A stretch of DNA of 64,000 bases from G965215055 sp965215055 (GCA_965215055.1 OZ244046.1:620001-684000); one strand, 5' to 3'; counted from the first letter of the stretch, positions 11,724-22,354 are shown. Notes: generated by a model not told the origin, from the sequence alone. Translations and numbers: made by a program.

Positions 11724-14700
11724 TCAGGCTTCCTGCTCAAAATCTATATTCAACCCTAGTGAGCGAATTTCTTTAGTGAGCACGTTAAAGGACTCCGGCA
11801 TACCAGCGTCCATGTTGTGATTATTGTCTACAATATTTTTATACGTCTTGTTGCGTCCTGTTACACTGTCCGACTTGACGGTCAGCATTTCCCGCAGCGT
11901 ATACGCCGCCCCGTATGCCTCCAGTGCCCAGACCTCCATCTCTCCAAAACGCTGGCCACCAAACTGCGCCTTGCCGCCAAGCGGCTGCTGCGTGACAAGG
12001 CCATAAGGCCCGGTAGAACGCGCATGCATCTTGTCATCAATGAGGTGGTTGAGTTTCATCATATGCATATAGCCAACAGTAATTTTTTGATCGAAAGGCT
12101 CACCTGTGCGTCCATCCCACAATCTGGTTTGGCCGTCCTCAGGTAAATTAGCCAATGCCAGCATGCGCTTGATTTCCGACTCTTGCGCACCGTCAAAGAC
12201 CGGAGTCGCCATAGGTACGCCACGGCGCAGATTATTCGACAATGTTAAAATCTCACTATCGTCGAGTTCCTCAAGTCTAACGGAGGTACCCTCATCGCCG
12301 TTATATATCTGATCCAGAAATTCCCGCAGTTGACCAGCCTCACTGCTGCACTTGAGCATATCGTCAATCTTTAGCCCCAGACCTTTTGCGGCCCAACCCA
12401 GATGGGTCTCCAGCACCTGACCTACATTCATGCGCGAAGGTACGCCTAATGGATTCAGAATAACGTCTACTGGCGTACCGTCCTCCATATAGGGCATGTC
12501 TTCAACCGGCACAATCATGGAAACAACGCCCTTGTTGCCATGCCGCCCCGCCACCTTGTCGCCAGGCTGCATACGGCGTTTCACGGCAAGATAGACCTTG
12601 ACCGTTTTCAGTACACCGGGAGCAAGGTCATTACCTGCGGTTATCTTTTCCTTTTTAGCAAGCAGTTTGTCGTCGAAAGACCGGCGCTGTTCTTTTAATT
12701 GTCCAGCAAGTTTTTCCAACTGTGCACTGACTTTTTCAGTGCGCATACGAATTTCAAACCAGTGCTCACGATCAAGGTTAGCCAGATAGGCTTTAGTAAC
12801 CCTGGTATTGGCTTGTAAATCATTCGGGCCACCATCAGCGATTTTATTGATAATCAAACGCTCAACCCGGTTGTAGATATCGTCTTCATAAATACGCAAT
12901 TCATCATTCAGGTCCTTTCGTACCTGCTCAATTTCCGCTTCTTCTATTTGCAACGCGCGTTTATCCTTGTCAACGCCGTCGCGGGTAAAGACGCGCACGT
13001 CTATCACGGTACCTTCCATACCTGAAGGCGCCCGCAGCGAAGTATCTTTTACATCCGAGGCCTTCTCTCCAAAAATAGCACGCAACAGCTTTTCCTCGGG
13101 GGTAAGTTGAGTTTCGCCCTTAGGTGTTACCTTGCCTACCAGAATATCGCCCGGTTTAACCTCCGCACCGATATACACGATGCCGGAATCATCCAGCTTG
13201 GCTAACAAATGATCGCTTACGTTGGGAATATCCGCGGTAATCTCTTCGGCGCCCAGCTTGGTATCCCGCGCCACGCAGCTAAGCTCTTCAATATGAACCG
13301 TGGTAAAACGATCCTCTTCCACCACACGTTCTGAAATCAGAATTGAATCTTCGAAGTTATAGCCGTTCCAAGGCATGAAGGCGACCAGTACGTTTTGCCC
13401 CAGTGCCAATTCGCCCAAATCAGTGGACGGGCCATCGGCCAATACGTCATCTTTGGCAATGACGTCACCGGGCTGCACCAGTGGTTTCTGATTAATACAA
13501 GTGTTCTGATTCGAGCGCGTGTACTTGGTCAGGTTATAAATATCAACGCCGGGTCCTCCCGCCTCGGTTTCATCATCATTGACACGCACTACGATACGAC
13601 CTGCGTCCACGGTATCCACCGTACCACCGCGCTTGGAAATCAATGCCGCACCAGAGTCGGCAGCGACAGTACGCTCAATGCCCGTGCCCACAAGGGGTTT
13701 TTCAGTACGCAAGGTAGGTACCGCCTGACGCTGCATATTAGAACCCATAAGTGCACGGTTAGCATCATCATGCTCCAAAAACGGGATGAGAGAAGCAGCC
13801 ACTGACACAATCTGTTTGGGTGAAACATCTATATATTCGACCTCATCCAGCGGTACCAGTGAAAATTCGTCCGAATGCCGCACTGATACCAGTTCATCTA
13901 GTAACCTCCCTTTTACATCGACACGCGCATTGGCCTGCGCAATTGTGAATTGACGCTCTTTATCGGCTGACAAGTAATCAATTTCATCCGTAACTTTTCC
14001 ATTGACGACTTTCCGATACGGAGTCTCCAAAAAACCGTATTCATTGATGCGCGCAAAAATAGCAAGCGAATTGATCAAGCCGATATTAGGCCCTTCCGGC
14101 GTTTCAATCGGACAGACGCGGCCGTAATGGGTAGGATGCACATCGCGCACCTCAAATCCGGCACGCTCGCGGGTCAGGCCACCAGGGCCCAGAGCTGAAA
14201 TTCTACGTTTATGGGTAATTTCAGAAAGAGGATTATTTTGGTCCATAAACTGTGATAGTTGGCTGGAACCAAAAAACTCTTTGACAGCTGCAGCCACAGG
14301 CTTGGCATTGATCATATTTTGAGGCATTAGCCCTTCGGATTCTGCCAACGTCAACCTCTCCTTGACTGCTCGCTCTACTCGCACCAAGCCGATGCGAAAG
14401 GCATTCTCAGCCATCTCACCTACACGGCGCACTCGACGATTACCAAGATGATCAATGTCATCAGTTTTGCCATTGCCGTTGCGTATATCGACGAGTGTAC
14501 GCATAACGTCAAGAATATCGTCTTTATCCAAGGTGCCGGCACCTGTCATCTCCTCACGTCCCATGCGGCTATTGAATTTCATGCGGCCAACCGGTGATAG
14601 ATCATAACGTTCCGGTATAAAAAAGAGATTTTGGAATAAATTCTGGGCAGCCTCTCTCGTCGGCGGCTCGCCAGGGCGCATCATGCGATAAATTTCAGCC

Positions 14701-15806
14701 TGAGCCTCCAGTTCATTCGTGGTTGCGTCAATGGCAAGCGTTGAAGAAATATAGGGGCCGCGTTCGATATCATTGGTGTACAGCAACTCCAATATTTCGA
14801 TGGAAGATTCCAGAATGTGCTCGACCCTTTCTTCCGTCAATTCATCGTTAGCTTTGCAAACCACTTCACCTGTATCAGTATCAATCAGGTCCTTGGCCAG
14901 CACCTTGCCCAATAAATATTCAACCGGAACCTCAAGAGTTTTGAGCTTGGCTTTTTCTATTTGACGCACGTGCCGAGTAGTAATACGCCGCCCTCCTTCA
15001 ACAATTATCTTGCCGCGCGTCTTGATTTCAAACGGTGCGACCTCACCGTTCAAACGCTCGGGTATCAAATCCAGAATGAAGCCGCTGTCCGTGATGCGCA
15101 CGGTATTGGTATCAAAAAAGATGGATAGCATTTCTTCGGTAGACAAGCCCAGTGCACGCAACAGAATAGTAGCCGGAAGTTTTCTGCGACGGTCAATACG
15201 GGCGAACAGGCAATCCTTGTGATCAAATTCAAAATCCAGCCATGAGCCGCGGTAAGGGATAACTCTAGCGGTATAAAGAAGCTTGCCCGATGAATGTGTT
15301 TTACCCTTGTCGTGATCAAAAAATACGCCCGGAGAACGATGCAACTGGGAAACGATGACGCGCTCGGTGCCATTGATTACAAACGCACCGGTATCTGTCA
15401 TAAGTGGCAATTCGCCCAAGTATACTTCCTGCTCTTTCACATCCTTGACTTTTTTAGTGCCAGCAGGAGCGTCTTTGCTGTAAATAACCAGACGCAAAAT
15501 CACCTTGAGCGTTGCTTGATACGTGAGGCCGCGTTGTTGACACTCCTTGACTTCAAAAAGAGGCGGCTCCAAACGGTAGCTGACGTATTGCAGTTCGACA
15601 CTACCGGAATAGCTGACAATTGGGAAAACGGACTTGAACGCACCATGCAGGCCAACCTCCTCTCGACTATCCGCAGGCATATCCGCCTGCAAAAAACGCC
15701 GATAAGAAGCCAGATGGATGTGCAGCAAGTGTGGCACCGGCAGGATTTCAGGCCGTTTGCCAAAATCCTTGCGGATACGTTTTTTATTGGTGTAGCTATA
15801 CGCCAT
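11724..15806 (-). CDS. rpoB: DNA-directed RNA polymerase subunit beta
   Basis: This is the second large subunit of RNA polymerase and the rifampicin target. The product has 1360 residues. The rifampicin-binding cluster reads SSQLSQFMDQNNPLSEITHK followed by RRISALGPGG, a wild-type (sensitive) pattern. Other landmarks are RPIETPEGP-like CPIETPEGPNIGL, the GDKVAGRHGNKG segment and the C-terminal clamp region with PLGGKAQFGGQRFGEMEVWA. It lies 97 bases after rplL. I could not identify a convincing attenuator hairpin in that gap. Confidence 0.99.
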   Translation of the reverse strand: MAYSYTNKKRIRKDFGKRPEILPVPHLLHIHLASYRRFLQADMPADSREEVGLHGAFKSVFPIVSYSGSVELQYVSYRLEPPLFEVKECQQRGLTYQATLKVILRLVIYSKDAPAGTKKVKDVKEQEVYLGELPLMTDTGAFVINGTERVIVSQLHRSPGVFFDHDKGKTHSSGKLLYTARVIPYRGSWLDFEFDHKDCLFARIDRRRKLPATILLRALGLSTEEMLSIFFDTNTVRITDSGFILDLIPERLNGEVAPFEIKTRGKIIVEGGRRITTRHVRQIEKAKLKTLEVPVEYLLGKVLAKDLIDTDTGEVVCKANDELTEERVEHILESSIEILELLYTNDIERGPYISSTLAIDATTNELEAQAEIYRMMRPGEPPTREAAQNLFQNLFFIPERYDLSPVGRMKFNSRMGREEMTGAGTLDKDDILDVMRTLVDIRNGNGKTDDIDHLGNRRVRRVGEMAENAFRIGLVRVERAVKERLTLAESEGLMPQNMINAKPVAAAVKEFFGSSQLSQFMDQNNPLSEITHKRRISALGPGGLTRERAGFEVRDVHPTHYGRVCPIETPEGPNIGLINSLAIFARINEYGFLETPYRKVVNGKVTDEIDYLSADKERQFTIAQANARVDVKGRLLDELVSVRHSDEFSLVPLDEVEYIDVSPKQIVSVAASLIPFLEHDDANRALMGSNMQRQAVPTLRTEKPLVGTGIERTVAADSGAALISKRGGTVDTVDAGRIVVRVNDDETEAGGPGVDIYNLTKYTRSNQNTCINQKPLVQPGDVIAKDDVLADGPSTDLGELALGQNVLVAFMPWNGYNFEDSILISERVVEEDRFTTVHIEELSCVARDTKLGAEEITADIPNVSDHLLAKLDDSGIVYIGAEVKPGDILVGKVTPKGETQLTPEEKLLRAIFGEKASDVKDTSLRAPSGMEGTVIDVRVFTRDGVDKDKRALQIEEAEIEQVRKDLNDELRIYEDDIYNRVERLIINKIADGGPNDLQANTRVTKAYLANLDREHWFEIRMRTEKVSAQLEKLAGQLKEQRRSFDDKLLAKKEKITAGNDLAPGVLKTVKVYLAVKRRMQPGDKVAGRHGNKGVVSMIVPVEDMPYMEDGTPVDVILNPLGVPSRMNVGQVLETHLGWAAKGLGLKIDDMLKCSSEAGQLREFLDQIYNGDEGTSVRLEELDDSEILTLSNNLRRGVPMATPVFDGAQESEIKRMLALANLPEDGQTRLWDGRTGEPFDQKITVGYMHMMKLNHLIDDKMHARSTGPYGLVTQQPLGGKAQFGGQRFGEMEVWALEAYGAAYTLREMLTVKSDSVTGRNKTYKNIVDNNHNMDAGMPESFNVLTKEIRSLGLNIDFEQEA

Positions 15807-15903
15807 GAAGAATTACTCCATTACTGGAAAAGGTAAATGCAAAAGAAATCTGCAACGTAAAAAACGCTGTTCAGTAGTGCTAGAGGGTTGAATTACGTGG
15901 CAA

Positions 15904-16287
15904 TTACTTGAGCTCTACAGTTGCGCCTGCTTCCTCTAACTGTTTCTTGATATCTTCAGCTTCGTCCTTGGCGGAAGCTTCCTTAACAGTTGAAGGTGCA
16001 CCCTCGACCATGTCCTTGGCTTCTTTCAAGCCAAGTCCGGTAATGGCACGCACTACCTTAATAACGGCAATTTTATTACCGCCAAAGCTACTCATTACCA
16101 CGTCGAATTCTTCTTTTTCTGCAGCAGCCGCATCACCCTCATTGGCGGCCGTCACGACCGGTGAGGCAGCGACAGTTGCAGCTGCAGAAACACCAAACTT
16201 TTCCTCCATGGCCGAAATTAAATCAACCACCTCCATTACACTCATCGCCGAGATTGTCTCGAGGATATCCTCTTTCGTTACAGCCAT
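15904..16287 (-). CDS. rplL: 50S ribosomal protein L7/L12
   Basis: L7/L12 forms the flexible stalk that recruits translational GTPases. The product is 127 residues. It has an N-terminal dimerisation helix (ILETISAMSVMEVVDLISAM), an alanine-rich hinge (VAASPVVTAANEGDAAAA) and a C-terminal domain with KIAVIKVVRAITGLGLKEAK. It follows rplJ by 32 bases, as in other bacteria, where multiple L7/L12 dimers bind L10. Confidence 0.98.
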   Translation of the reverse strand: MAVTKEDILETISAMSVMEVVDLISAMEEKFGVSAAATVAASPVVTAANEGDAAAAEKEEFDVVMSSFGGNKIAVIKVVRAITGLGLKEAKDMVEGAPSTVKEASAKDEAEDIKKQLEEAGATVELK

Positions 16288-16319
16288 TTTTTATCTCCTG
16301 AAAATATGTTCACCTATTA

Positions 16320-16850
16320 TCATGCAGCGGCCTGTTTTTGATCACGCAGCGCAGCAATGGTTCTGACCAGTTTCGTGTGGGGTTGTGCAAGCACACGCAC
16401 AAACTTTTCAATGGGTGCTCTCATTACTGCCATCATCATACTGATCGCCTGCTCTTTGTCCGGCAGATTGGCCAGCCGTGTCAATTCGGACGGCTGCAAA
16501 AACTCCCCGTCAATCGCTATCATTTTCACTACAGGCAGATCATTGTCTTTGTTGAAGTCCTTGAGCAGACGAGCCGCGGCACCCGGAGACTGCTGTGAAA
16601 ACATCAGCATGAGTGGGCCAATCAGTCCGGCAGACATGCACTCGTAGGGCGTGCCTTGCAAAGCACGCTTGGCAAGCGTATTTTTAACCACTTTCACACA
16701 TATCCCCTGCTCGCGCGCCTGTGCTCGAAGCTTGGTCAATTCACTTACGACAAGTCCTCGATACTCTGCTGCGATGGCAGAATGCGCATCCATAGCAGCC
16801 TGCTTGATTGCAGATACAGCCGCTTTTTTTTGCTCAAGTCGCAAGGCCAT
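16320..16850 (-). CDS. rplJ: 50S ribosomal protein L10
   Basis: L10 anchors the L7/L12 stalk to 23S rRNA and in many bacteria represses its own translation. The product is 176 residues, starting MALRLEQKKAAVSAIKQAA, with the conserved AEYRGLVVSELTKLRAQAR and VVKNTLAKRAL segments. The C-terminal helix binds L7/L12. The gap from rplA is only 8 bases, so the long L10-binding leader known from Escherichia coli has no room here. Confidence 0.98.
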   Translation of the reverse strand: MALRLEQKKAAVSAIKQAAMDAHSAIAAEYRGLVVSELTKLRAQAREQGICVKVVKNTLAKRALQGTPYECMSAGLIGPLMLMFSQQSPGAAARLLKDFNKDNDLPVVKMIAIDGEFLQPSELTRLANLPDKEQAISMMMAVMRAPIEKFVRVLAQPHTKLVRTIAALRDQKQAAA

Positions 16851-16858
16851 ATAATCAC

Positions 16859-17551
16859 TTACACCAATGCAGTCTGGTCTACGGTAATACCCGCGCCCAT
16901 GGTAGATGAAACCGCAATTTTCCTTACGTAAGCACCCTTGGCAGAAGCCGGTTTGGCCTTTACCAAGTCTGCAACCAGCATCCTCAGGTTTTCCTCCAGC
17001 TTGTACGCATCAAATTCGACCCTGCCTATAGAACAATGAACAATTCCACCCTTATCCGTCTTAAAGCGCACCTGGCCCCTTTTAACGTTTTTCACCGCAT
17101 TGGCAACATCCGCAGTAACCGTGCCCACCTTAGGGTTTGGCATCAAGCCGCACGGCCCCAGTATTTGCCCCAATTTTCCCACCTCACGCATGGCATCGGG
17201 GGTTGCAATAGCCACATCAAACTTAATTTCTCCTTTTTTCACCTGTCCTATCAACTCGTCCAGACCGGCAAGGTCTGCACCTGCTGAAATTGCGGCTTCC
17301 TTTTGTTCGCCTTCGGCAAAAACGGCCACACGCACATCCTTGCCAATACCATTAGGCAGCACCGCAGCACCTCTCACTACTTGATCGGATTTCCTGGGGT
17401 CAATCCCCAGCTTGATGGCTACATCTACAGACTCACTGAAATTGGCGGCGGCACAATCCTTGACAAGTTGCAGTGCTTTCACCGGAGTATAGGCTTTACC
17501 TGCTTCAAACTTCCCACGCGCAGCGCGCAATTTCTTGCCGGGATTTGCCAT
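16859..17551 (-). CDS. rplA: 50S ribosomal protein L1
   Basis: L1 forms the mobile stalk beside the E site and represses the L11 operon by binding its mRNA. The product has 230 residues. The signature GPCGLMPNPKVGTVT is clear, as is the N-terminal YTPVKALQLVKDCAAANF. It lies 2 bases after rplK, the usual arrangement of the L11 operon, which allows coupled translation. Nothing looks altered. Confidence 0.98.
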   Translation of the reverse strand: MANPGKKLRAARGKFEAGKAYTPVKALQLVKDCAAANFSESVDVAIKLGIDPRKSDQVVRGAAVLPNGIGKDVRVAVFAEGEQKEAAISAGADLAGLDELIGQVKKGEIKFDVAIATPDAMREVGKLGQILGPCGLMPNPKVGTVTADVANAVKNVKRGQVRFKTDKGGIVHCSIGRVEFDAYKLEENLRMLVADLVKAKPASAKGAYVRKIAVSSTMGAGITVDQTALV

Positions 17552-17553
17552 AG

Positions 17554-17985
17554 CTATACCGTTTCCGTCTCTAGGCCCATGCTGCGCGCGCTACCCGCAA
17601 TGGTGCGCACCGCAGCATCCATGTCAGCAGCAGTAATATCCGGCATTTTCGTTTTTGCTATCTCTTCAAGCTGCGCGCGGCTCACCTTGCCCACCTTCTC
17701 CGTATTCGGAGTGCTACTACCTTTGCTCACACCCGCGGCCTTTTTCAACAGCACGGAGGCAGGCGGTGTCTTAGTAATGAAAGTAAAACTGCGATCGTTA
17801 TAAACCGTGATTATTACAGGCACCGGCATACCCTTTTCCAAACTCTGGGTCTGCGCATTGAACATCTTACAAAAATCCATGATATTGAGCCCGTGCTGGC
17901 CTAGCGCAGGACCTACTGGCGGACTGGGGTTCGCTTCCCCGGCCGGGACTTGCAGTTTTACGTATGCCGTTATCTTTTTAGCCAT
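17554..17985 (-). CDS. rplK: 50S ribosomal protein L11
   Basis: L11 and 23S rRNA form the GTPase-associated centre; L11 is also needed for RelA activation. The product is 143 residues with the conserved GEANPSPPVGPALGQHGLNI, rich in prolines that contact thiostrepton, and the C-terminal rRNA-binding domain ending RSMGLETETV. Its ATG overlaps the nusG stop (TAATG at 17983-17987), suggesting coupled translation. Confidence 0.98.
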   Translation of the reverse strand: MAKKITAYVKLQVPAGEANPSPPVGPALGQHGLNIMDFCKMFNAQTQSLEKGMPVPVIITVYNDRSFTFITKTPPASVLLKKAAGVSKGSSTPNTEKVGKVSRAQLEEIAKTKMPDITAADMDAAVRTIAGSARSMGLETETV

Positions 17986-18512
17986 TACCCTTTTTCAACC
18001 TGCCCAAACTCAAGCTCCACAGGCGTCGAGCGCCCGAAAATCTGTACCGCAACGAGCATACGGCTCTTTTCGTAATTCACTTCTTCCACTACACCGTTAA
18101 AATCATTAAAAGGTCCTTCTGTGACGCGCACTACCTCACCCGGTTCAAATATCACTTTAGGCTTGGGCTGATCCGCACCCTCCTGCATACGCTGCTTGAT
18201 ATTTTGCGCCACTTCGTCCTCGATAGGGGTGGGTTTTTCCGAAGAACCACCAATGAACCCAAGCACTTTGGGGCAATCCTTGACAAGGTGCCAAGTATCA
18301 TCGTCCATCTCCATCTTTACCAACACGTAACCCGGGAAGAATTTTCTCTCGCTGCGACGCTTCTGTCCTTCGCGCATCTCGACAACTTCCTCCACTGGCA
18401 CCATGATGTCTCCAAACTTTTCCTGCATATCAAACCGTTTAATGCGTTCGGTCAACAAACGCTTAACCTGGTGCTCATAGCCTGAATACGCATGCACTAC
18501 ATACCAATGCAC
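17985..18512 (-). CDS. nusG: Transcription elongation/antitermination factor NusG
   Basis: NusG binds the RNA polymerase clamp, suppresses pausing and links polymerase to Rho or to ribosomal S10. The product has 175 residues. The N-terminal NGN domain starts MHWYVVHAYSGYE, and the C-terminal KOW domain is seen in EPGEVVRVTEGPFNDFNGVV. It follows secE by 14 bases and overlaps rplK. The length is that of a housekeeping NusG, not an RfaH-like specialist. Confidence 0.98.
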   Translation of the reverse strand: MHWYVVHAYSGYEHQVKRLLTERIKRFDMQEKFGDIMVPVEEVVEMREGQKRRSERKFFPGYVLVKMEMDDDTWHLVKDCPKVLGFIGGSSEKPTPIEDEVAQNIKQRMQEGADQPKPKVIFEPGEVVRVTEGPFNDFNGVVEEVNYEKSRMLVAVQIFGRSTPVELEFGQVEKG

Positions 18513-18526
18513 AGACTACACTCTCA

Positions 18527-18895
18527 TCAAATTACGTATTGAATAAACATCGTCAAGATGCGATCTATCAACCACAAAAACGCCGCTAAAATTATAACGA
18601 CAACAAATACCACGATCGTCGTTTGCAGGGTTTCCATCCTGGTAGGCCAGACCATCTTGCGTACTTCGGTACGTGCATCTTTCATAAAGCCGGCGAATGA
18701 ACGGCCTCGCTCAGTGGTCAACGCAATAAGTGCGGCAATGACAACGGCAGCCACTATCCCCAATGCACGGTACAACAGCGGCTGATCCGCAAACACGTAG
18801 AATACGGCAACACTTGCAACCAGCACACCCACCGCTACGGTCAGCTTAAAAACATCCATGCCGCTGCTTGCAGTGGCTTCAGCTTTACCTGTCAT
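18527..18895 (-). CDS. secE: Preprotein translocase subunit SecE
   Basis: SecE clamps SecY in the SecYEG channel of the inner membrane. The product is 122 residues with three predicted membrane spans, the long gammaproteobacterial form. Two spans lie in the first 60 residues (VAVGVLVASVAVFYVF; ALGIVAAVVIAALIAL) and one near the C-terminus. Between them is the conserved amphipathic region with ARTEVRKMVWPTRMETLQTT. It lies 49 bases downstream of the tRNA-Trp gene and probably shares its transcript. Confidence 0.96.
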   Translation of the reverse strand: MTGKAEATASSGMDVFKLTVAVGVLVASVAVFYVFADQPLLYRALGIVAAVVIAALIALTTERGRSFAGFMKDARTEVRKMVWPTRMETLQTTIVVFVVVIILAAFLWLIDRILTMFIQYVI

Positions 18896-18944
18896 TACCT
18901 TAAAGTATCCAGTCCATCAGACCGCGCGTGATCCTAACCCGTCT

Positions 18945-19020
18945 TGGCAGGCCAGGAGGGAATCGAACCCCCAACCTGCGGTTTTGGAGACCGCCGCTCT
19001 GCCAATTGAGCTACTGGCCT
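18945..19020 (-). tRNA. tRNA-Trp (anticodon CCA)
   Basis: The minus strand folds into a cloverleaf with acceptor arms AGGCCAG and CTGGCCT, an encoded GCCA 3' end, D-arm AGCTCAATTGGCAGAGC, anticodon loop CTCCAAA and T-arm GGGGGTTCGATTCCC. The length is 76 bases. It lies between tuf copy B and secE, the usual place in Pseudomonas-like genomes. Confidence 0.97.
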
Positions 19021-19055
19021 AAAACCGTCAACATGTCGCAATTACCGAACTGAGT

Positions 19056-19085
19056 ATTATAATCTGATTTTACGAATAACTTGAA
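19056..19085 (-). promoter_or_regulatory. Candidate sigma-70 promoter for tRNA-Trp and secE-nusG
   Basis: On the minus strand a perfect -10 box TATAAT (19056-19061) is preceded after 18 bases by TTCAAG (19080-19085), a weak -35. A start near 19049 would leave about 28 bases before tRNA-Trp. This suggests that tRNA-Trp, secE and nusG need not rely only on read-through from tuf. Confidence 0.5.
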
Positions 19086-19124
19086 ACTATTTTTTCAATT
19101 CGTTCAATAATGATAAAAATACCC

Positions 19125-20315
<1,191 letters not shown>

Positions 20316-20352
20316 CGGCTCTTCCTTTTTTATCGTAGATGACTCATACAAC

Positions 20353-20428
20353 TGGAGCCCATAACCGGATTTGAACCGGTGACCTCTTCCTTACCAAGAA
20401 AGTGCTCTACCGACTGAGCTATATGGGC
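20353..20428 (-). tRNA. tRNA-Thr (anticodon GGT)
   Basis: The cloverleaf on the minus strand has acceptor arms GCCCATA and TATGGGC with encoded TCCA end, D-arm AGCTCAGTCGGTAGAGC, anticodon loop TTGGTAA and T-arm CCGGTTCAAATCCGG. It is 76 bases and lies 38 bases upstream of tuf copy B, matching thrT in the Escherichia coli thrT-tufB unit. Confidence 0.97.
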
Positions 20429-20562
20429 ACTATCAGTGTGATTGTAACCTCAAAGCATTACAGACGCAGCTATTTCCGCAAGTTTACTAATGCGTAGAAG
20501 ATGTAGGTTTTCATGCAGGCTTTTCGGGTAGAGGTATAAATTTAAAATGCGCATAAATTTTT

Positions 20563-20636
<74 letters not shown>

Positions 20637-20647
20637 TTCAGCGGAAA

Positions 20648-20732
20648 TGGTGGAGGGGGAAGGATTCGAACCTCCGAAGGCTGAGCCGGCAGATTTACAG
20701 TCTGCTCCCGTTGACCGCTTGGGTACCCCTCC
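20648..20732 (-). tRNA. tRNA-Tyr (anticodon GTA)
   Basis: This is an 85-base type II tRNA with a long variable arm (GCCGGCTCAGCCTTCGG region). The acceptor arms are GGAGGGG and CCCCTCC with encoded ACCA, and the anticodon loop is ACTGTAAAT. It is the first gene of the tRNA-tuf transcript, 11 bases from tRNA-Gly. Confidence 0.97.
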
Positions 20733-20748
20733 ATAAAAATATTGCGCG

Positions 20749-20778
20749 ATTGTGCGTGAGTCCTTTGCGCACTGTCAA
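20749..20778 (-). promoter_or_regulatory. Stable-RNA type promoter of the tRNA-Tyr-Gly-Thr-tuf unit
   Basis: The minus strand shows a perfect -35 TTGACA (20773-20778), an 18-base spacer, and CACAAT (20749-20754) as -10. A GC-rich discriminator CGCGC follows at once. Such discriminators are known to make tRNA and rRNA promoters sensitive to ppGpp, so stringent control of this unit is likely. The start site would fall about 10 bases before tRNA-Tyr. Confidence 0.65.
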
Positions 20779-20840
20779 TATGCCACAGATGACGGGTCGA
20801 CAGGGTAAAAAGTATTTTCAGTTGTTGCGCGCTTCATCTA

Positions 20841-20846
20841 TATAAT
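20841..20846 (+). promoter_or_regulatory. Consensus -10 box upstream of ugd
   Basis: TATAAT stands alone in the gap between the divergent tRNA-Tyr promoter and ugd. The hexamer 17 bases upstream (TCAGTT) is a poor -35, so an activator may be needed. A start near 20853 would give a leader of about 48 bases before ugd. Confidence 0.45.
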
Positions 20847-20900
20847 ACCTGCCATGTCTCACTTGAACATCACGTCTGATCCACGGCAAATGATTACGCC

Positions 20901-22241
20901 ATGGACATAACAGTTTATGGGTCCGGTTACGTCGGTCTAGTAACTGCCGCATGTCTGGCGCAGGTGGGCAACCACGTGCTGTGCGTGGACGTAGACGGCG
21001 CCAGGATCAACAAATTGAGAAAGCACATCTTGCCTGTTCACGAGCCGCAGTTACAGGAACTTATCCAGGCGAACGCGGAAGCCGGCCGGATCAAATTTAC
21101 GCTGGATTTACAGGCAAGTGTTACGCATGGACTGTTTCAATTCATTGCCGTCGGCACACCTCTCCACGAGAACGGCTCAGTGGACTTGCGACACGTTCTG
21201 ACAGCAGTTCAGACTATTGGTCTGTACATGGACGACTACAAGGTTATCATCACCAAATCAACCGTACCGGCCGGCACTGCCAGAAGGGTGGCACACGCTG
21301 TGCAGAAGCGATTGGATGAAAGAGGCACGAAAATCAAGTTTGACACAGTCTCAAACCCCGAGTTTCTAAAAGAAGGCAACGCGGTTGACGACTTCATGAA
21401 GCCATCACGCATCATCATCGGTACGGAAAGCCCGCGTGCCATAGCACTCATGCGTACGCTTTACGCCCCGTTCAACCGCAATCACGACCGCATGCAAGTC
21501 ATGGACTCCACCTCGTCTGAACTGACCAAATACGCGGCCAATGCCATGTTGGCAACAAAAATCAGCTTTATGAGTGAATTGGCCAACATCGCCGAAAGGC
21601 TGGGTGCGGATATCGAACGGGTGCGTCTGGGGATCGGTTCCGACCCCCGTATCGGCTACCATTTCATTTACCCGGGTTGTGGCTACGGCGGCTCCTGTTT
21701 ACCAAAAGATGTCAAGGGACTGCATCATACTGCTCATGAGGCAGGCTATACGCCCACCTTAATGGCGGCGGTTGATCAGGTAAATCAACAGCAAAAACAA
21801 ATCCTGTATAACAAGATCCACGCCTTTTTCGACGGCGAGCTAAACGACAAGATCATCGCACTGTGGGGACTTGCCTTCAAACCTAATACCGATGACATGC
21901 GGGAAGCACCAAGCCGTGAACTCATGCGCGCGCTGTGGCAAGCTGGTGCCAAGGTACAGGCTTACGATCCCGTAGCCATGGACGAATGCCGCCGCATCTA
22001 CGGTAACCACCGACAACTACAATTGTGCGATAGCGTCAGTCAGACGTTGGAGGGTGCGGACGTGCTGGCTATCGTTACGGAATGGAACGAGTTCAAAAGC
22101 CCCGATTTCGGCAATATCAAAAACGCACTGACCCACCCTGCCATTTTCGACGGTCGCAATCTTTACGACCCGGCTATCGTAGAGCAGTCTGGGCTTGAGT
22201 ACTATGCAATCGGTCGGGGAAAATCCTTACTTGGGGGTTAG
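20901..22241 (+). CDS. ugd: UDP-glucose 6-dehydrogenase
   Basis: This NAD-dependent enzyme oxidises UDP-glucose twice to UDP-glucuronate, a precursor for exopolysaccharide and lipid A or LPS sugars. The product has 446 residues. It opens with the Rossmann motif GSGYVGLVTAACLAQVG. The central region carries the catalytic Cys in GCGYGGSCLPKDV, and the C-terminal UDP-binding domain follows (LWGLAFKPNTDDMREAPS). The lysine and asparagine of the active site (TKYAANAMLATKISF) are present. It is the only plus-strand gene of this stretch, diverges from the tRNA-tuf operon, and has no sugar-polymer genes beside it. The related GDP-mannose dehydrogenase is excluded by the overall length and motif pattern, though not with certainty. 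Confidence 0.93.
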   Translation: MDITVYGSGYVGLVTAACLAQVGNHVLCVDVDGARINKLRKHILPVHEPQLQELIQANAEAGRIKFTLDLQASVTHGLFQFIAVGTPLHENGSVDLRHVLTAVQTIGLYMDDYKVIITKSTVPAGTARRVAHAVQKRLDERGTKIKFDTVSNPEFLKEGNAVDDFMKPSRIIIGTESPRAIALMRTLYAPFNRNHDRMQVMDSTSSELTKYAANAMLATKISFMSELANIAERLGADIERVRLGIGSDPRIGYHFIYPGCGYGGSCLPKDVKGLHHTAHEAGYTPTLMAAVDQVNQQQKQILYNKIHAFFDGELNDKIIALWGLAFKPNTDDMREAPSRELMRALWQAGAKVQAYDPVAMDECRRIYGNHRQLQLCDSVSQTLEGADVLAIVTEWNEFKSPDFGNIKNALTHPAIFDGRNLYDPAIVEQSGLEYYAIGRGKSLLGG

Positions 22242-22354
22242 TATCACTTGTAGCTGCATTATTTTAGGTCAACGTTGAAAATTCGGGTGAGTCCATCACA
22301 ATAATTGCGAAAGAGTCTTATAAAAACGTGATTATCCTCTTTTACAATTAAGAA

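Noticed and set aside
15807..15903. Attenuator between rplL and rpoB
   Set aside because: A T-run exists on the minus strand, but no stem of useful strength precedes it.
20854..20910. 18-codon leader frame (MSHLNITSDP...) that overlaps the ugd start
   Set aside because: The predicted transcription start falls right at its ATG and there is no ribosome site, so translation is unlikely.
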